NCBI GenBank assembly: GCA_946410455.1
Contig: CAMKAJ010000013.1
Coordinates: 1-56,454 of the forward strand
Source of the DNA: an uncultured Bacteroidales bacterium
Lineage (GTDB): Bacteria; Bacteroidota; Bacteroidia; Bacteroidales; UBA932
DNA: 56,454 nucleotides
Direction: 5' to 3'
The translations under genes and the position numbers were made by a program. The stretch's first letter is position 1; each line of letters begins with the position of its first letter. Below, one piece after another: positions 8,078-16,736 of this stretch. The notes under the pieces are model-generated. The model did not search any database, was not told the DNA's origin, and was given only the letters and a program-made list of their open reading frames with translations.

Positions 8078-9661
8078 CTAAGCCTTTCGGGGCTTACCGA
8101 GCATGCAGACGAGGGTGGAGATGAGGCCTCCTATGGGGCACCACCAGGTCCAGGCGATGTAGTTGTGACCGAAGAACTCTTTCTGGAACATCAACGGAAT
8201 GATGATGAGAGCACCAACTACCAGGGCGGCCACCACGCTTCGGCTGTTGCCGCGCTTGGTAAAGATGGCGGTGAGGAAGACACCAATCATACCGGCGTAA
8301 GCAAAGCACATGATGCCGGTGGCAAAGTCCACAAGGTTGAGGCCGCTGCTCTGCTGCATCACGCAGGTGACGATTGCGAATCCGGTGAGCATCATGCCCA
8401 TAAGTCCCACCATCCAGCGAGAAGAAGCAATCTGGTCTTTATCGCTCTTGACCGCCTTGCCGCGCCTGGCCCGAAGTGGCAGGTAAAGGTCGGCCACAAA
8501 GCTGGAGGCCATAGAGTTGATTGCTGAGTTGAAGCTGGAAAGCGCCGCCGCCAGGAGGCCGGTGATCATGAGGCCGCGCACTCCCACCGGAATGTGATTC
8601 TTGATATACTGGGGAAAGATGTCGCGGGCGTCGCTGAAGAAAGCGGTACTCAGAGCGCCGTCGCAAGCAGGGTCGTGAATATACTTAACGTAGAGCAAAA
8701 GGCCGATACACAGGAAGATAAGTACCACCGGCAGGGCAATGAGCTGAGAGGCGATAAGGGAGCCTCCCGCCTTGCGCACATCTTTGCAGGCGAGCTGGCG
8801 CTGCACGAACTCCTGGTCTGTAGTGTACTGGGCGATCTTGAAAAACGCAACTCCTATAAGGCCACCGAGGATGGTGTAGGGCTTACTGAAGTCAACACTG
8901 GGGTCGAACATCTGCACTTTGCTGCCGGAGACCCAGCCGTTGAGGGTACCGTCGGCTGCAAGGCCGGGAGCTACGCCGGTTGCGGCAGGAGCCTTGACCA
9001 TACCGTCTGCCGTAAGTGTCTGCCATACATCCTTGAGACTCAGTCCGTTAAGGTCGCAGGCTATAAGTACCAGACCAACCACTCCAGTGAATATCATCAG
9101 CAGGGTCTGGAAAGTATCGATGTAGAGCAGGCCCTTTATTCCTCCCATCATGGTATAGAAGGTTGACACCACTCCGAGGATGATAATACTCCACACCATG
9201 AACTGGAACTGGATGCTACCGAAGGCAATAACGCTGATAGCAATGGCTGCGATGAAAAGGCGGCTGCCGCTGGTGAGCAGCTGGCCTATGAGAAACATCA
9301 CCGAATTGGCCTGCTTGGAGGACTCCCCAAAGCGGTCGCCAATAAAACCGTAGATGGTTATGGTCTTGGCATTGTATAACTTAGGAAGTATGAGCGCAGC
9401 CACAAGGCAGCCTCCCACAATGGAGCCCAGCAGGTTGAGCACATAGGTCAGGTTGGTATTGAAGCCCAGCTCCGGCGAGCCCACGAAGGTGCCGGCACTG
9501 ATGGTGGTACCGGTAGCTGCAATGGCCACCAGCCAGCCCGGCATGGAGCGCCCGGCCACGAAGTAATCTTCTATGTTCTTGTTCTTGTGAGAGAAAAGGT
9601 AGCCTATCGTGACGAGCGCCGCCAGGAATACAGCTACAATCAACCAATCTACGAATGCCAT
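8078..9661 (-). CDS. sodium:solute symporter family (SSS/SLC5) transporter
   Basis: A 527-aa inner-membrane permease with about 13 hydrophobic segments and no signal peptide. The start MAFVDWLIVAVFLAALVTIG leads into the SSS segments NIEDYFVAGRSMPGWLVAI and ATGTTISAGTFVGSPELG. The middle motif YTTDQEFVQRQLACKDVRKA and GLMITGLLAAALSSFNSAIN are strong SSS signatures. Members import sugars, sialic acid or organic acids with sodium. It follows the LacI-type gene by 15 bp on the same strand, so a sugar or sugar-derivative substrate released by the adjacent glycan-degrading genes is plausible. The specific substrate is unknown. Confidence 0.88.
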   Translation of the reverse strand: MAFVDWLIVAVFLAALVTIGYLFSHKNKNIEDYFVAGRSMPGWLVAIAATGTTISAGTFVGSPELGFNTNLTYVLNLLGSIVGGCLVAALILPKLYNAKTITIYGFIGDRFGESSKQANSVMFLIGQLLTSGSRLFIAAIAISVIAFGSIQFQFMVWSIIILGVVSTFYTMMGGIKGLLYIDTFQTLLMIFTGVVGLVLIACDLNGLSLKDVWQTLTADGMVKAPAATGVAPGLAADGTLNGWVSGSKVQMFDPSVDFSKPYTILGGLIGVAFFKIAQYTTDQEFVQRQLACKDVRKAGGSLIASQLIALPVVLIFLCIGLLLYVKYIHDPACDGALSTAFFSDARDIFPQYIKNHIPVGVRGLMITGLLAAALSSFNSAINSMASSFVADLYLPLRARRGKAVKSDKDQIASSRWMVGLMGMMLTGFAIVTCVMQQSSGLNLVDFATGIMCFAYAGMIGVFLTAIFTKRGNSRSVVAALVVGALIIIPLMFQKEFFGHNYIAWTWWCPIGGLISTLVCMLGKPRKA

Positions 9662-9676
9662 ATTATAGTGTTATTA

Positions 9677-10693
9677 TTAGCGTTTTACAGTAGAGCCACC
9701 AAGAACCAGCCTGGGCGGCACCATGATTTGCTCTGCCAGCTCACCTTTCATCATGCGGCAGAGAAGGCGGTATGCCAAAGTACCCACATCGTCTGAGCGC
9801 TGAGACACATAAGTTATTGTAGGAGAATGCGTTATCCATGCCGGCGAGTCATCGTGGCAAACGATGGCCATATCTTCCGGGATTCTGGCTCCGGCATTCA
9901 TGAGCTCCAGAAGAGCATTGATAGACAGCACGATACGCGGAGTAATCAGAGCTTCCGTGCCCTTCTTGAGGGCATCGCGCACAGCCTGCCGGGTCTCGAT
10001 TTCCTGAGTAATGCTCTCTACCTTATATATATGGGGTTCCAGCCCATTGGCAATCATGGTTTCGCAGTAGCTTCTCTCCCTGTCTTTGAGCGAGAGCACG
10101 TCCATGTTCTCGGAAATCATCTCTATGCGGCGATAACCGTTGCCCAACAGATGCTTCACCACAGCACGAGTACTGCCGGCATAATCCTGGAGCACCCGCC
10201 CCACGCCCTCCAGAGAGGGGATGTTACGATTAATCAAAACCAGCGGAATGCCCTGATCTACAACCTTTTGGAGCGAACGATCCTCGCCCGCGCAAGGCGT
10301 AACGATGATGCCATCTACCTTCTGCCCGATAAAATGGTCTATCAATTCCAGCTGGCGGTCTGGCCTCTCGTCTGAAGAGCCGAACATGATGCTGTAGCCG
10401 TCGGCGCTTGCAAGCTCTTCTATGCGCCTGCCAGTGGCAGAAAAAGATGCATTGGCAATGTCGGGAGTGATGACACCGAGCATATAGCGCTTACCTCCAC
10501 GCAGACCGGCGGCCATGCGGCTTGGCTTGTAATTGTATTTGTCGACCAATTCCAGCACGCGCCGGGCTGTATCGCGGCTTATGTCGCAGTCTGGGGTGCC
10601 GTCTGCGCGAAGCGGCGCATTGAGCACACGCGACACCAGCGTGGTAGAAACACCCAGTTCCCTGGCAAGCTCTTTAAGCGTGATATTGACCAT
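9677..10693 (-). CDS. LacI/GalR-family transcriptional regulator
   Basis: A 338-aa repressor or activator of the LacI family. The N-terminal helix-turn-helix is clear (TLKELARELGVSTTLVSRVL), followed by the hinge (YNYKPSRMAAGLRGGK) and a periplasmic-binding-protein-like sensor domain (MLGVITPDIANASFS, DGIIVTPCAGEDRSL, MAIVCHDDSPAW). It is divergent from the FAD oxidoreductase operon (98 bp between starts) and precedes the symporter gene, which makes both plausible targets. No convincing palindromic operator with a central CG could be found between the two starts. Confidence 0.92.
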   Translation of the reverse strand: MVNITLKELARELGVSTTLVSRVLNAPLRADGTPDCDISRDTARRVLELVDKYNYKPSRMAAGLRGGKRYMLGVITPDIANASFSATGRRIEELASADGYSIMFGSSDERPDRQLELIDHFIGQKVDGIIVTPCAGEDRSLQKVVDQGIPLVLINRNIPSLEGVGRVLQDYAGSTRAVVKHLLGNGYRRIEMISENMDVLSLKDRERSYCETMIANGLEPHIYKVESITQEIETRQAVRDALKKGTEALITPRIVLSINALLELMNAGARIPEDMAIVCHDDSPAWITHSPTITYVSQRSDDVGTLAYRLLCRMMKGELAEQIMVPPRLVLGGSTVKR

Positions 10694-10709
10694 ACATTCT
10701 AAAAGTTTT

Positions 10710-10717
10710 CAAAGATA
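10710..10717 (-). promoter_or_regulatory. -7 promoter element of the LacI-type gene
   Basis: The minus strand reads TATCTTTG, an exact TAnnTTTG match, with 16 nt between it and the ATG at 10693. It faces the identical octamer for the divergent gene at 10781-10788. Confidence 0.55.
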
Positions 10718-10780
10718 GCAAACTTTATCAAATAAACACAAAAATACCTCCTTTATCGTTTTAGATTAGATTTTTATTCT

Positions 10781-10788
10781 TATCTTTG
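10781..10788 (+). promoter_or_regulatory. -7 promoter element of the FAD oxidoreductase operon
   Basis: TATCTTTG matches TAnnTTTG exactly and ends 3 nt before the ATG at 10792. The mRNA would be leaderless or nearly so. The upstream in-frame TTG at 10786 overlaps this element and is rejected as the start. Confidence 0.6.
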
Positions 10789-10791
10789 GGG

Positions 10792-12654
10792 ATGAAAAAA
10801 ATACCATTCATCGCTATGACCCCTAAAGATTCCAAGTTGGTTCTCTGCACCCGCTTCGACGAGCTGGGAGACTGGACCGTAGAGCAGCAATTTGTTCTTC
10901 AGATGGGCTCCAGCTACCTGCTGGCCCACGGACTGGGAGTACCTCTGAAAAAGAACCCCAAGACAAAGATAAATATAGAAAAATCAGGCAAATACACCCT
11001 CTGGGTGCGCACCAAGAACTGGACCGCCTTCTGGAGCGAAGGCAAGACTCCCGGCACCTTCCGGGTAGCCATAGACGGAGCAGAAGACGCAGCCGAATTC
11101 GGCACTGGGTGCCCCGGCGCCACCCGCGCAGAGCGTGCCGCATGGTACTGGCAGAAGGGCGGAGAATACGAGCTGGCCGCAGGCGAACACACCCTCGCCC
11201 TTCGCGACCTCAGCGGCCTGGACGGCAGGTGCGACGCCATCTTGCTGACCTCCAGCGGAGAGCAGCCCGGAGACAGCCTGCAGGACTACAAGGCCCTGCG
11301 TGCTACCCTGCTCCCGGAGCCCGCAGAAGACAAGGGAAGCTTTGACTTTGTGATAGTAGGCGCAGGAATGAGCGGACTCTGCGCAGCCATAGCCGCCGCA
11401 CGCAACGGCGCACGCGTGGCCCTCATCCAGGACCGTTATATCCTCGGCGGCAACAACAGCTCCGAGGTACGCGTGGGACTGGGCGGACAAATCAACGTGG
11501 ACCCGTTCCCCTCGCTCGGATATATTCTCAACGAAATCGGCCCAGACCGCTACGGCAACGCTCGTGGCGCACACCACTATCAGGACTGGAAAAAGTGGGA
11601 CGTGATAGCAGCGGAGCCCAACATCACCCTCTTCGCAGGGTACACCGTAGATAAGGTAGAGCTGGACGGCAAGGCCATTAAGGCCGTAGAAGCGGTGGAG
11701 GCCATACGACAGAACCGCATCCGCCTCAGCGGACGCCTCTTCTCCGACTGCACCGGCGATGCGCATCTGGCAGTTCTGGCCGGCGCACGCACCATGATGG
11801 GACGCGAGGCGCGCAGCGAGTACGGCGAATCGCTCGCTCCCGAGAAAGCCGACGGCTTCACCATGGGCGTGAGCATCGAGTGGTACTGCGAAGACTGGAA
11901 CACCCCGTGCAGCTTCCCGGACAGCCTTGACTGGGGCCTCAAGCTCGACGAGGAGACGGTGGAGCCCGTGCACCGCGCCAACTGGTACTGGGAGGTAGGT
12001 ATGAACGACGACCAGATTGCCGACGCCGAGAAGATTCGCGACTACGGTATGTACGTGGCATACAGCACCTTCTCTTACTGCAAGAACCGCCTCGCCAAGA
12101 AAGAGGACTGGGAGTGCACGCACCTTACCTGGGTGAGCCACGTGAGCGGCAAGCGAGAGAGCCGCCGCATCGTGGGCGACCTCATCCTGCGCGAGCAAGA
12201 CCTCACCCGCCCCATCCCTTACGAAGACGGCACCTGCACTACCACATGGCGCATAGACCAGCACTACCCCGATCCGCGCAACGCCGGCAAGTACCCGGGA
12301 GCGGAATGGATGAGCATAGGCAAACTTACACCCATCGACCCGTACGCTATCCCCTATCGCTGCCTGTACAGCGCCGACGTGCCCAATATGTTCATGGCGG
12401 GCCGCGACATCAGCGTGACGCACATCGCACTGGGCAGCGTGCGCGTGATGCGTACCTGCGCCATGATGGGCGAGGTCGTGGGGCTGGCCGCAAGCATCTG
12501 CGCGAGCAAGGGAATCCTTCCTCGCGACATCTACAAGACTCATTTCGTCGACCTGGTGGCGCTGATGAAGAAGGGCGCCGGCCGCACCGACGTGCCCTAC
12601 ACCCAGTTCTACCACCAGATAGACCGCACGGGCCATCAGGCAGAAGACAGGTAG
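10792..12654 (+). CDS. FAD-dependent oxidoreductase with N-terminal beta-sandwich-like domain
   Basis: A 620-aa flavoprotein of the FAD_oxidored type (PF12831-like). Residues 1-170 look like a carbohydrate-binding-type beta sandwich (GKYTLWVRTKNW, GTFRVAIDG, AAGEHTLALRDLSG). The FAD-binding Rossmann motif VIVGAGMSGLCAAIAAARNG is near residue 188, followed by LGGNNSSEVRVGLGGQINV. The C-terminal part has YRCLYSADVPNMFMAGRDIS and THIALGSVRVMRTCAMMGE, the second FAD-binding region. There is no signal peptide, so it should act in the cytoplasm. The substrate is unknown; family members are common in Bacteroidota glycan loci. It heads an operon reaching at least to 18110 and has a shorter paralogue at 16737-18110. 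Confidence 0.85.
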   Translation: MKKIPFIAMTPKDSKLVLCTRFDELGDWTVEQQFVLQMGSSYLLAHGLGVPLKKNPKTKINIEKSGKYTLWVRTKNWTAFWSEGKTPGTFRVAIDGAEDAAEFGTGCPGATRAERAAWYWQKGGEYELAAGEHTLALRDLSGLDGRCDAILLTSSGEQPGDSLQDYKALRATLLPEPAEDKGSFDFVIVGAGMSGLCAAIAAARNGARVALIQDRYILGGNNSSEVRVGLGGQINVDPFPSLGYILNEIGPDRYGNARGAHHYQDWKKWDVIAAEPNITLFAGYTVDKVELDGKAIKAVEAVEAIRQNRIRLSGRLFSDCTGDAHLAVLAGARTMMGREARSEYGESLAPEKADGFTMGVSIEWYCEDWNTPCSFPDSLDWGLKLDEETVEPVHRANWYWEVGMNDDQIADAEKIRDYGMYVAYSTFSYCKNRLAKKEDWECTHLTWVSHVSGKRESRRIVGDLILREQDLTRPIPYEDGTCTTTWRIDQHYPDPRNAGKYPGAEWMSIGKLTPIDPYAIPYRCLYSADVPNMFMAGRDISVTHIALGSVRVMRTCAMMGEVVGLAASICASKGILPRDIYKTHFVDLVALMKKGAGRTDVPYTQFYHQIDRTGHQAEDR

Positions 12655-12657
12655 GAC

Positions 12658-13102
12658 ATGAGGAAGCTGCTTGTCCTGGTTTTGCTGGCAGGCTGTTCGT
12701 TGTCTGGCTGGGCCCAGGTATATGTTGCCCGTGATGGGCAAATTCCTGTTGTAGTGCTGCAAAGCTCTGAAGGTAAGCCCATTCATGAAATCCGTACTAC
12801 ACCTTTTACGGCTCATGGCTATTCATCTATAGAATCCCTGGATTTGGATGCCATAAAGGGCTCGCATTCATACAAAGGAATTGGTGTTTCACTGACAGAC
12901 GCCTCGTGCTGGTGGCTCTGGGAGATGGGGCCAGAGGTGTGAGGATTGATGCAATGTCTGTGCGCAATGAGCCTGAAACCGACCAGGCCGGCGGTTGCCC
13001 TGCATCTATCGTGACGGCAGAGCAGCCAACAAGGAGCTGTACGTCCGGGTATGGCACGCCGACACCGGCACACTGGACGACTTTTTAATTGAAGTAAAAT
13101 GA
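12658..13102 (+). pseudogene. decayed GH30-like glycosidase remnant
   Basis: A signal peptide (MRKLLVLVLLAGCSLSGWAQ) and about 70 mature residues are read in one frame, ending KGIGVSLTDASCWWLWEM, then a stop at 12942. The sequence resumes in a second frame with IDAMSVRNEPETDQ and CPASIVTAEQ, which resembles the GH30 acid/base NEP region and the following TAEQ. A third frame gives ELYVRVWHADTGTLDDFLIE and a TGA at 13100-13102 overlapping the next start codon. Three frames in sequence and a total of about 445 bp, against about 1.5 kb for a whole GH30 gene, show internal deletions and frameshifts. The GH30 assignment rests on short motifs. The third segment is not recognised. Confidence 0.6.
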
Positions 13103-14763
13103 TAAGGAAGCTCTGTATCACAGTCTCCGCACTTTTGATGATTGCGGGACAGGCCTTCGGAGGCAATGTAAAAGGGCGCATTCTTGCGGACGGCCGGCCT
13201 CTCGAAGGCGTTTGGGTTAGCGACGGGGAGGTTTTCTGCCGCACAGACTCCCGTGGACGCTACGAATTCGACAGCAGCAAGAAGTTCGGCGTGGTTTTCA
13301 TCGAGACGCCATCCGGATACGTGCCCGATTCGCGGGACGGCCTGCGTCCCCAGTTCTGGCAGTACCTCAAGCTCCCTGTAAATCGCGAAGAAATCCACGA
13401 TTTCAAGCTATGCAGCCAAGACCAGAGCCACTACAGCGTGCTGCTGCCCGCAGACCTGCACCTCAACAACGACCCTCGCAAGAAAGACCTCCAGCAGTTT
13501 GCATCGCTCGTGACTCCGCTTGCGCGGCGCCTGGCATCTGATGCATCGGGACCTGTATTCACATTCCATCTCGGGGACCTCACGCAGGATATCTTCTGGT
13601 ATGAGTTCGGATTCAACGAGGCAGAATGTGTACGCTTCCTGCAAGACCAGAGGTGGCCTACGCTATTCTGCAGCGTGATGGGTAATCACGACCACGACGG
13701 AGCGATTTCCGGTGAAGATGTAGATTGGAGGGCTGGATGGATGCAGCGCGACTGCTGGGGCCCCGACCGCTGGGCGTGGAACATCGGAGGCGAACACTGG
13801 ATTTTCCTGGACAATATTATCTACAAGAATGAACCCGGTGGCATTCCGGGGCCCAGGATTGCCGGCAGCCAAAACTACTCTCACGGCCTTACGGATTCCC
13901 AGATGGCATGGCTAGCACAAGACCTCTCTCACGTATCTAAAGACACTCGAGTGATTCTGTGTATGCACTGCCCGGTTCTGAGCCATCGGAGCAGCGGAGA
14001 GACCTATGCAGTAATGGGGCACCAGACGGCAGCCCTGGATGCCCTCGCTGCGCAATTCACCCATGGATTCACCGTGTTCAGCGGGCATCTGCACAGCTTC
14101 GACTTCGCTGCCATGCCGGAATACCCGAACATCCGGCAATATACCCTTCCTGCCACGTCCGGAGAGCAGTGGAAGGCCCCTCGCGGCATAATCAAAGCCG
14201 AGGGCGACGGTTCGCCGGCGGGCATGATGATGGTTGATTTTGCGGCCGGTGAAGAGCCTGCCATGCACTTCGAGACATTTGCAGGACAGTTTACTCCGTA
14301 CCGCGTTTACGATCTTAACGTAGTAGGGAAGGCCTATGCCGCAAGCAAAGAATGGAAGGCCGTGAAAGAGGGCCGTCCGGAGCGCATAGACTACTCCGAT
14401 AGCAAGTGGAAGAACTGCGTGCTCGTAAATTACTGGTACTATCATCCTGGCGACAAGGTGGAGCTCCTGGAGGGCGGAATACCGCTCAAACTCGTCACCC
14501 GCCTGGCTGAAGATCCTACTGTGGTGTTCCAAAAGGACACACAGTATGTATTCTCTGACCAGTCGTACCCTAATCCCAAGGCCGGCTACTATGTGAAATT
14601 CCACAACATCCAGCCGCGCCTGTTTATCCGGTTCGGCTATGTATTCAAGACTTCGTCTGCAAAGACTCCCCTGACGCTCCGGATCACAGGCAAGGACGGG
14701 GCGCTCAAGTACGAGCAGGCCATAGAGCGTCCGCTCCCCTTCAATCCTTCCTTAAACGACTGA
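13099..14763 (+). CDS. secreted calcineurin-like metallophosphoesterase, tandem copy 1
   Basis: A 554-aa exported phosphoesterase. A signal peptide (to about residue 21, AGQAFG) is followed by an N-terminal beta domain (GNVKGRILADGRPLEGVWVS). The catalytic core has all the dimetal motifs: D119-x-H121 (ADLHLNN), GD at 159-160 (LGDLTQD), GNHDHD at 195-200, MHCPV and GHLH. A C-terminal domain ends the protein (DSKWKNCVLVNYWYYHPGD). This three-domain layout is the MetallophosN-Metallophos-MetallophosC type known from Bacteroides. It probably hydrolyses a phosphomonoester or phosphodiester in the periplasm. The start overlaps the stop of the preceding pseudogene (ATGA). A paralogue follows 6 bp downstream. 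Confidence 0.88.
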   Translation: MIRKLCITVSALLMIAGQAFGGNVKGRILADGRPLEGVWVSDGEVFCRTDSRGRYEFDSSKKFGVVFIETPSGYVPDSRDGLRPQFWQYLKLPVNREEIHDFKLCSQDQSHYSVLLPADLHLNNDPRKKDLQQFASLVTPLARRLASDASGPVFTFHLGDLTQDIFWYEFGFNEAECVRFLQDQRWPTLFCSVMGNHDHDGAISGEDVDWRAGWMQRDCWGPDRWAWNIGGEHWIFLDNIIYKNEPGGIPGPRIAGSQNYSHGLTDSQMAWLAQDLSHVSKDTRVILCMHCPVLSHRSSGETYAVMGHQTAALDALAAQFTHGFTVFSGHLHSFDFAAMPEYPNIRQYTLPATSGEQWKAPRGIIKAEGDGSPAGMMMVDFAAGEEPAMHFETFAGQFTPYRVYDLNVVGKAYAASKEWKAVKEGRPERIDYSDSKWKNCVLVNYWYYHPGDKVELLEGGIPLKLVTRLAEDPTVVFQKDTQYVFSDQSYPNPKAGYYVKFHNIQPRLFIRFGYVFKTSSAKTPLTLRITGKDGALKYEQAIERPLPFNPSLND

Positions 14764-14769
14764 TACGCC

Positions 14770-16428
14770 ATGAAGACAGTTTATAGATTATTCCTGGGCT
14801 GGGCCGTTATGTGTCTCGCTGCATCAGTTGCCTACGGCGGCAACGTGAAAGGCCGCGTACTCTGCGACGGCAGGCCTGTAGCAGGAGTGAAGATATCGGA
14901 CGGCTACATTATCACCCTCACAGGCGAAGACGGACGCTATGATATGATGAGCACCAAGAAAGACGGCACCGTCTTCATCATCACGCCGGAAGGTTACACC
15001 GTACCTACAAAAGACGGAGTGCGTCCCGACTTCTGGCAGTATCTGGCCCTTCCGGTAGAGCAGGAAGAGATACACGACTTCGTGCTGGTGCGCCAGAATC
15101 AAGACAAATACCGTATGATTCTCCCTGCAGACGTGCACCTTGCAGGTGACGCCAGACGCGATATACTGACGCGCTTCAAGTCTCATGCGCTGCCGCTCTT
15201 CAAGCAGCTGCACGAAGAAGCTCCGGGGGCCGTATTTACCACCGACCTGGGAGACTTTACGCACGATTACTACTGGTATGCATTCGACTTCAGGGAGATG
15301 GAAGGCCTGCAGTTCTATCAGGACATTGGCTTCCCCGGACCCATGTATGCCGTGTCGGGGAACCACGACCACGACCCCTCCGTTGTGAGCGTGCCGGACG
15401 TAGACTGGGAGGCCGGATGGATGCAGCGCGACTGCTGGGGTCCCAACCGCTACTCGGCCGACATAGGTGGAGACCACTGGATTTTCCTGGACAATATGTA
15501 CTATATCAACAACGCCGGGAAGGGAAAGAAAGGCAAAGGCCTAAAGGGCGACCGCAAATGCCCCGGACGCTTCCGTCCCGAGCAGCTTGACTGGCTGGAG
15601 AAAGACCTTGCACTTGTGCCGCCCGGCACCAGGCTGTTCATGTGCGTACACAACCCGCTGCTGCGGGCAAGCGGACGCTCGTCCGGCATTCCTGCTGAGC
15701 AAATGCAACGAATCGAGGACCTGGCGTCACGCTACCAGTATGGTGTCACGGTCTTTGCCGGACACCTGCACCGCTGGGAGTCTGCAGAGTCGGAGGAGTA
15801 TCCACATATCCATAGCCGCTGCATGGCTGGCACCTCAGGAGACATGTGGGAAACGGTTAAGGACTCGAAGGTGGTAGCTGGAGACGGCTCCGACGCCGGC
15901 CTGGCCTATTATGACTTTGAGAAGGGACAGGAACCCGTATTCCATTTTGCTACCTACAAATACGGAGAACGTGCATACCGGGTTTACGATATGAACGAGG
16001 TGGGCAAGGCTTACCGCAACGAGCCCGCAATCAGAATCCAGCAGCAGAAGTATCCCCTTCACAAAGATTACGGGGATTCGCAGTACAAGAACATGGTGCT
16101 TGTAAACTACTGGCACCAGAAGCCCGGCGACGTAGTAGAGCTGTACGAGAAGGGCCGCAAACTGCGCGGAGAAAACTCCATGCTGGAAGACCCCACGTAC
16201 ATCTTTGCCTGGAACGTAGAAGTTATTAAAGGCAATATAGACAAGGGGGCGCACAAGAGCAACTCTATGCCTTACGTGTGGGAGTTCGTAACCCGCTCGG
16301 CCAAGACGCCTATCACCCTTGTCATTAAAGATAAGGACGGAAACATTCTGCATCAAGAGACATTCACCCGTCCAATCCCCTTCGACCCTACGGGCAAGAG
16401 TGAGCCATCTATTTATCCAGCACAATAA
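14770..16428 (+). CDS. secreted calcineurin-like metallophosphoesterase, tandem copy 2
   Basis: A 552-aa paralogue of the upstream gene with the same order of parts: signal peptide (LAASVAYG), N-terminal beta domain (GNVKGRVLCDGRPVAGVKIS), catalytic motifs ADVHLAG, LGDFTHD, GNHDHDP, HNPL and GHLHRWE, and the C-terminal domain (DSQYKNMVLVNYWHQKPGD). All metal ligands are present, so both copies should be active. A lysine- and glycine-rich loop (GKGKKGKGLKGDRK) replaces a shorter loop in copy 1, which may alter substrate choice. Same operon. Confidence 0.88.
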   Translation: MKTVYRLFLGWAVMCLAASVAYGGNVKGRVLCDGRPVAGVKISDGYIITLTGEDGRYDMMSTKKDGTVFIITPEGYTVPTKDGVRPDFWQYLALPVEQEEIHDFVLVRQNQDKYRMILPADVHLAGDARRDILTRFKSHALPLFKQLHEEAPGAVFTTDLGDFTHDYYWYAFDFREMEGLQFYQDIGFPGPMYAVSGNHDHDPSVVSVPDVDWEAGWMQRDCWGPNRYSADIGGDHWIFLDNMYYINNAGKGKKGKGLKGDRKCPGRFRPEQLDWLEKDLALVPPGTRLFMCVHNPLLRASGRSSGIPAEQMQRIEDLASRYQYGVTVFAGHLHRWESAESEEYPHIHSRCMAGTSGDMWETVKDSKVVAGDGSDAGLAYYDFEKGQEPVFHFATYKYGERAYRVYDMNEVGKAYRNEPAIRIQQQKYPLHKDYGDSQYKNMVLVNYWHQKPGDVVELYEKGRKLRGENSMLEDPTYIFAWNVEVIKGNIDKGAHKSNSMPYVWEFVTRSAKTPITLVIKDKDGNILHQETFTRPIPFDPTGKSEPSIYPAQ

Positions 16429-16434
16429 AACCTT

Positions 16435-16725
16435 ATGATTATGATAAAGCAACGCTACATTCACCCTAAGACGATTTCTGAAGAGTTAGCTCCGGGTACC
16501 GTTACACACAACAGCCTGGACGGCATCAAGACACTTATCTCCGGAACTACTAATATTGGCGCGGACTTCCTCGCCTGGCTGGAGAGCGATGAACTCAAAG
16601 TAAATGGAACTGAAGCACTTGCTGTTGATATTCGCGGTTCTGTGCGAAATACTTCTGCTATGTGGCCCGGCGCATACGAAGAGGCCGCAAGCACAGCATC
16701 AGCACCTTCGTTCAATCTTAAATAA
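16435..16725 (+). CDS. small protein of unknown function
   Basis: A 96-aa open frame between the phosphoesterase (6 bp after its stop) and the flavoprotein (11 bp before its start), on the same strand and with the same base composition. It has no signal peptide or membrane segment. It begins MIMIKQRYIHPKT; an alternative start is the ATG at 16441. The N-terminal K-x-R-Y-I-x-P pattern resembles a group of short Bacteroidota proteins of unknown role. The C-terminus is rich in A and S (EEAASTASAPSFNLK). Its tight packing in the operon is the main evidence that it is a gene. Confidence 0.55.
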   Translation: MIMIKQRYIHPKTISEELAPGTVTHNSLDGIKTLISGTTNIGADFLAWLESDELKVNGTEALAVDIRGSVRNTSAMWPGAYEEAASTASAPSFNLK

Positions 16726-16736
16726 AGCATTGCATC

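Noticed and set aside
8083..8098. Terminator between the methyltransferase and symporter genes
   Set aside because: AAGCC/GGCTT with a short loop lies in the last codons of the symporter gene and has no T-tract; too weak to call.
10694..10791. LacI-type operator between the divergent genes
   Set aside because: I looked for an even palindrome with a central CG and found none that is convincing; only AT-rich partial symmetries are present.
10984..12816. A 610-residue open frame on the minus strand opposite the FAD oxidoreductase
   Set aside because: Antisense of a gene with intact FAD motifs; low-complexity A/V/H-rich translation.
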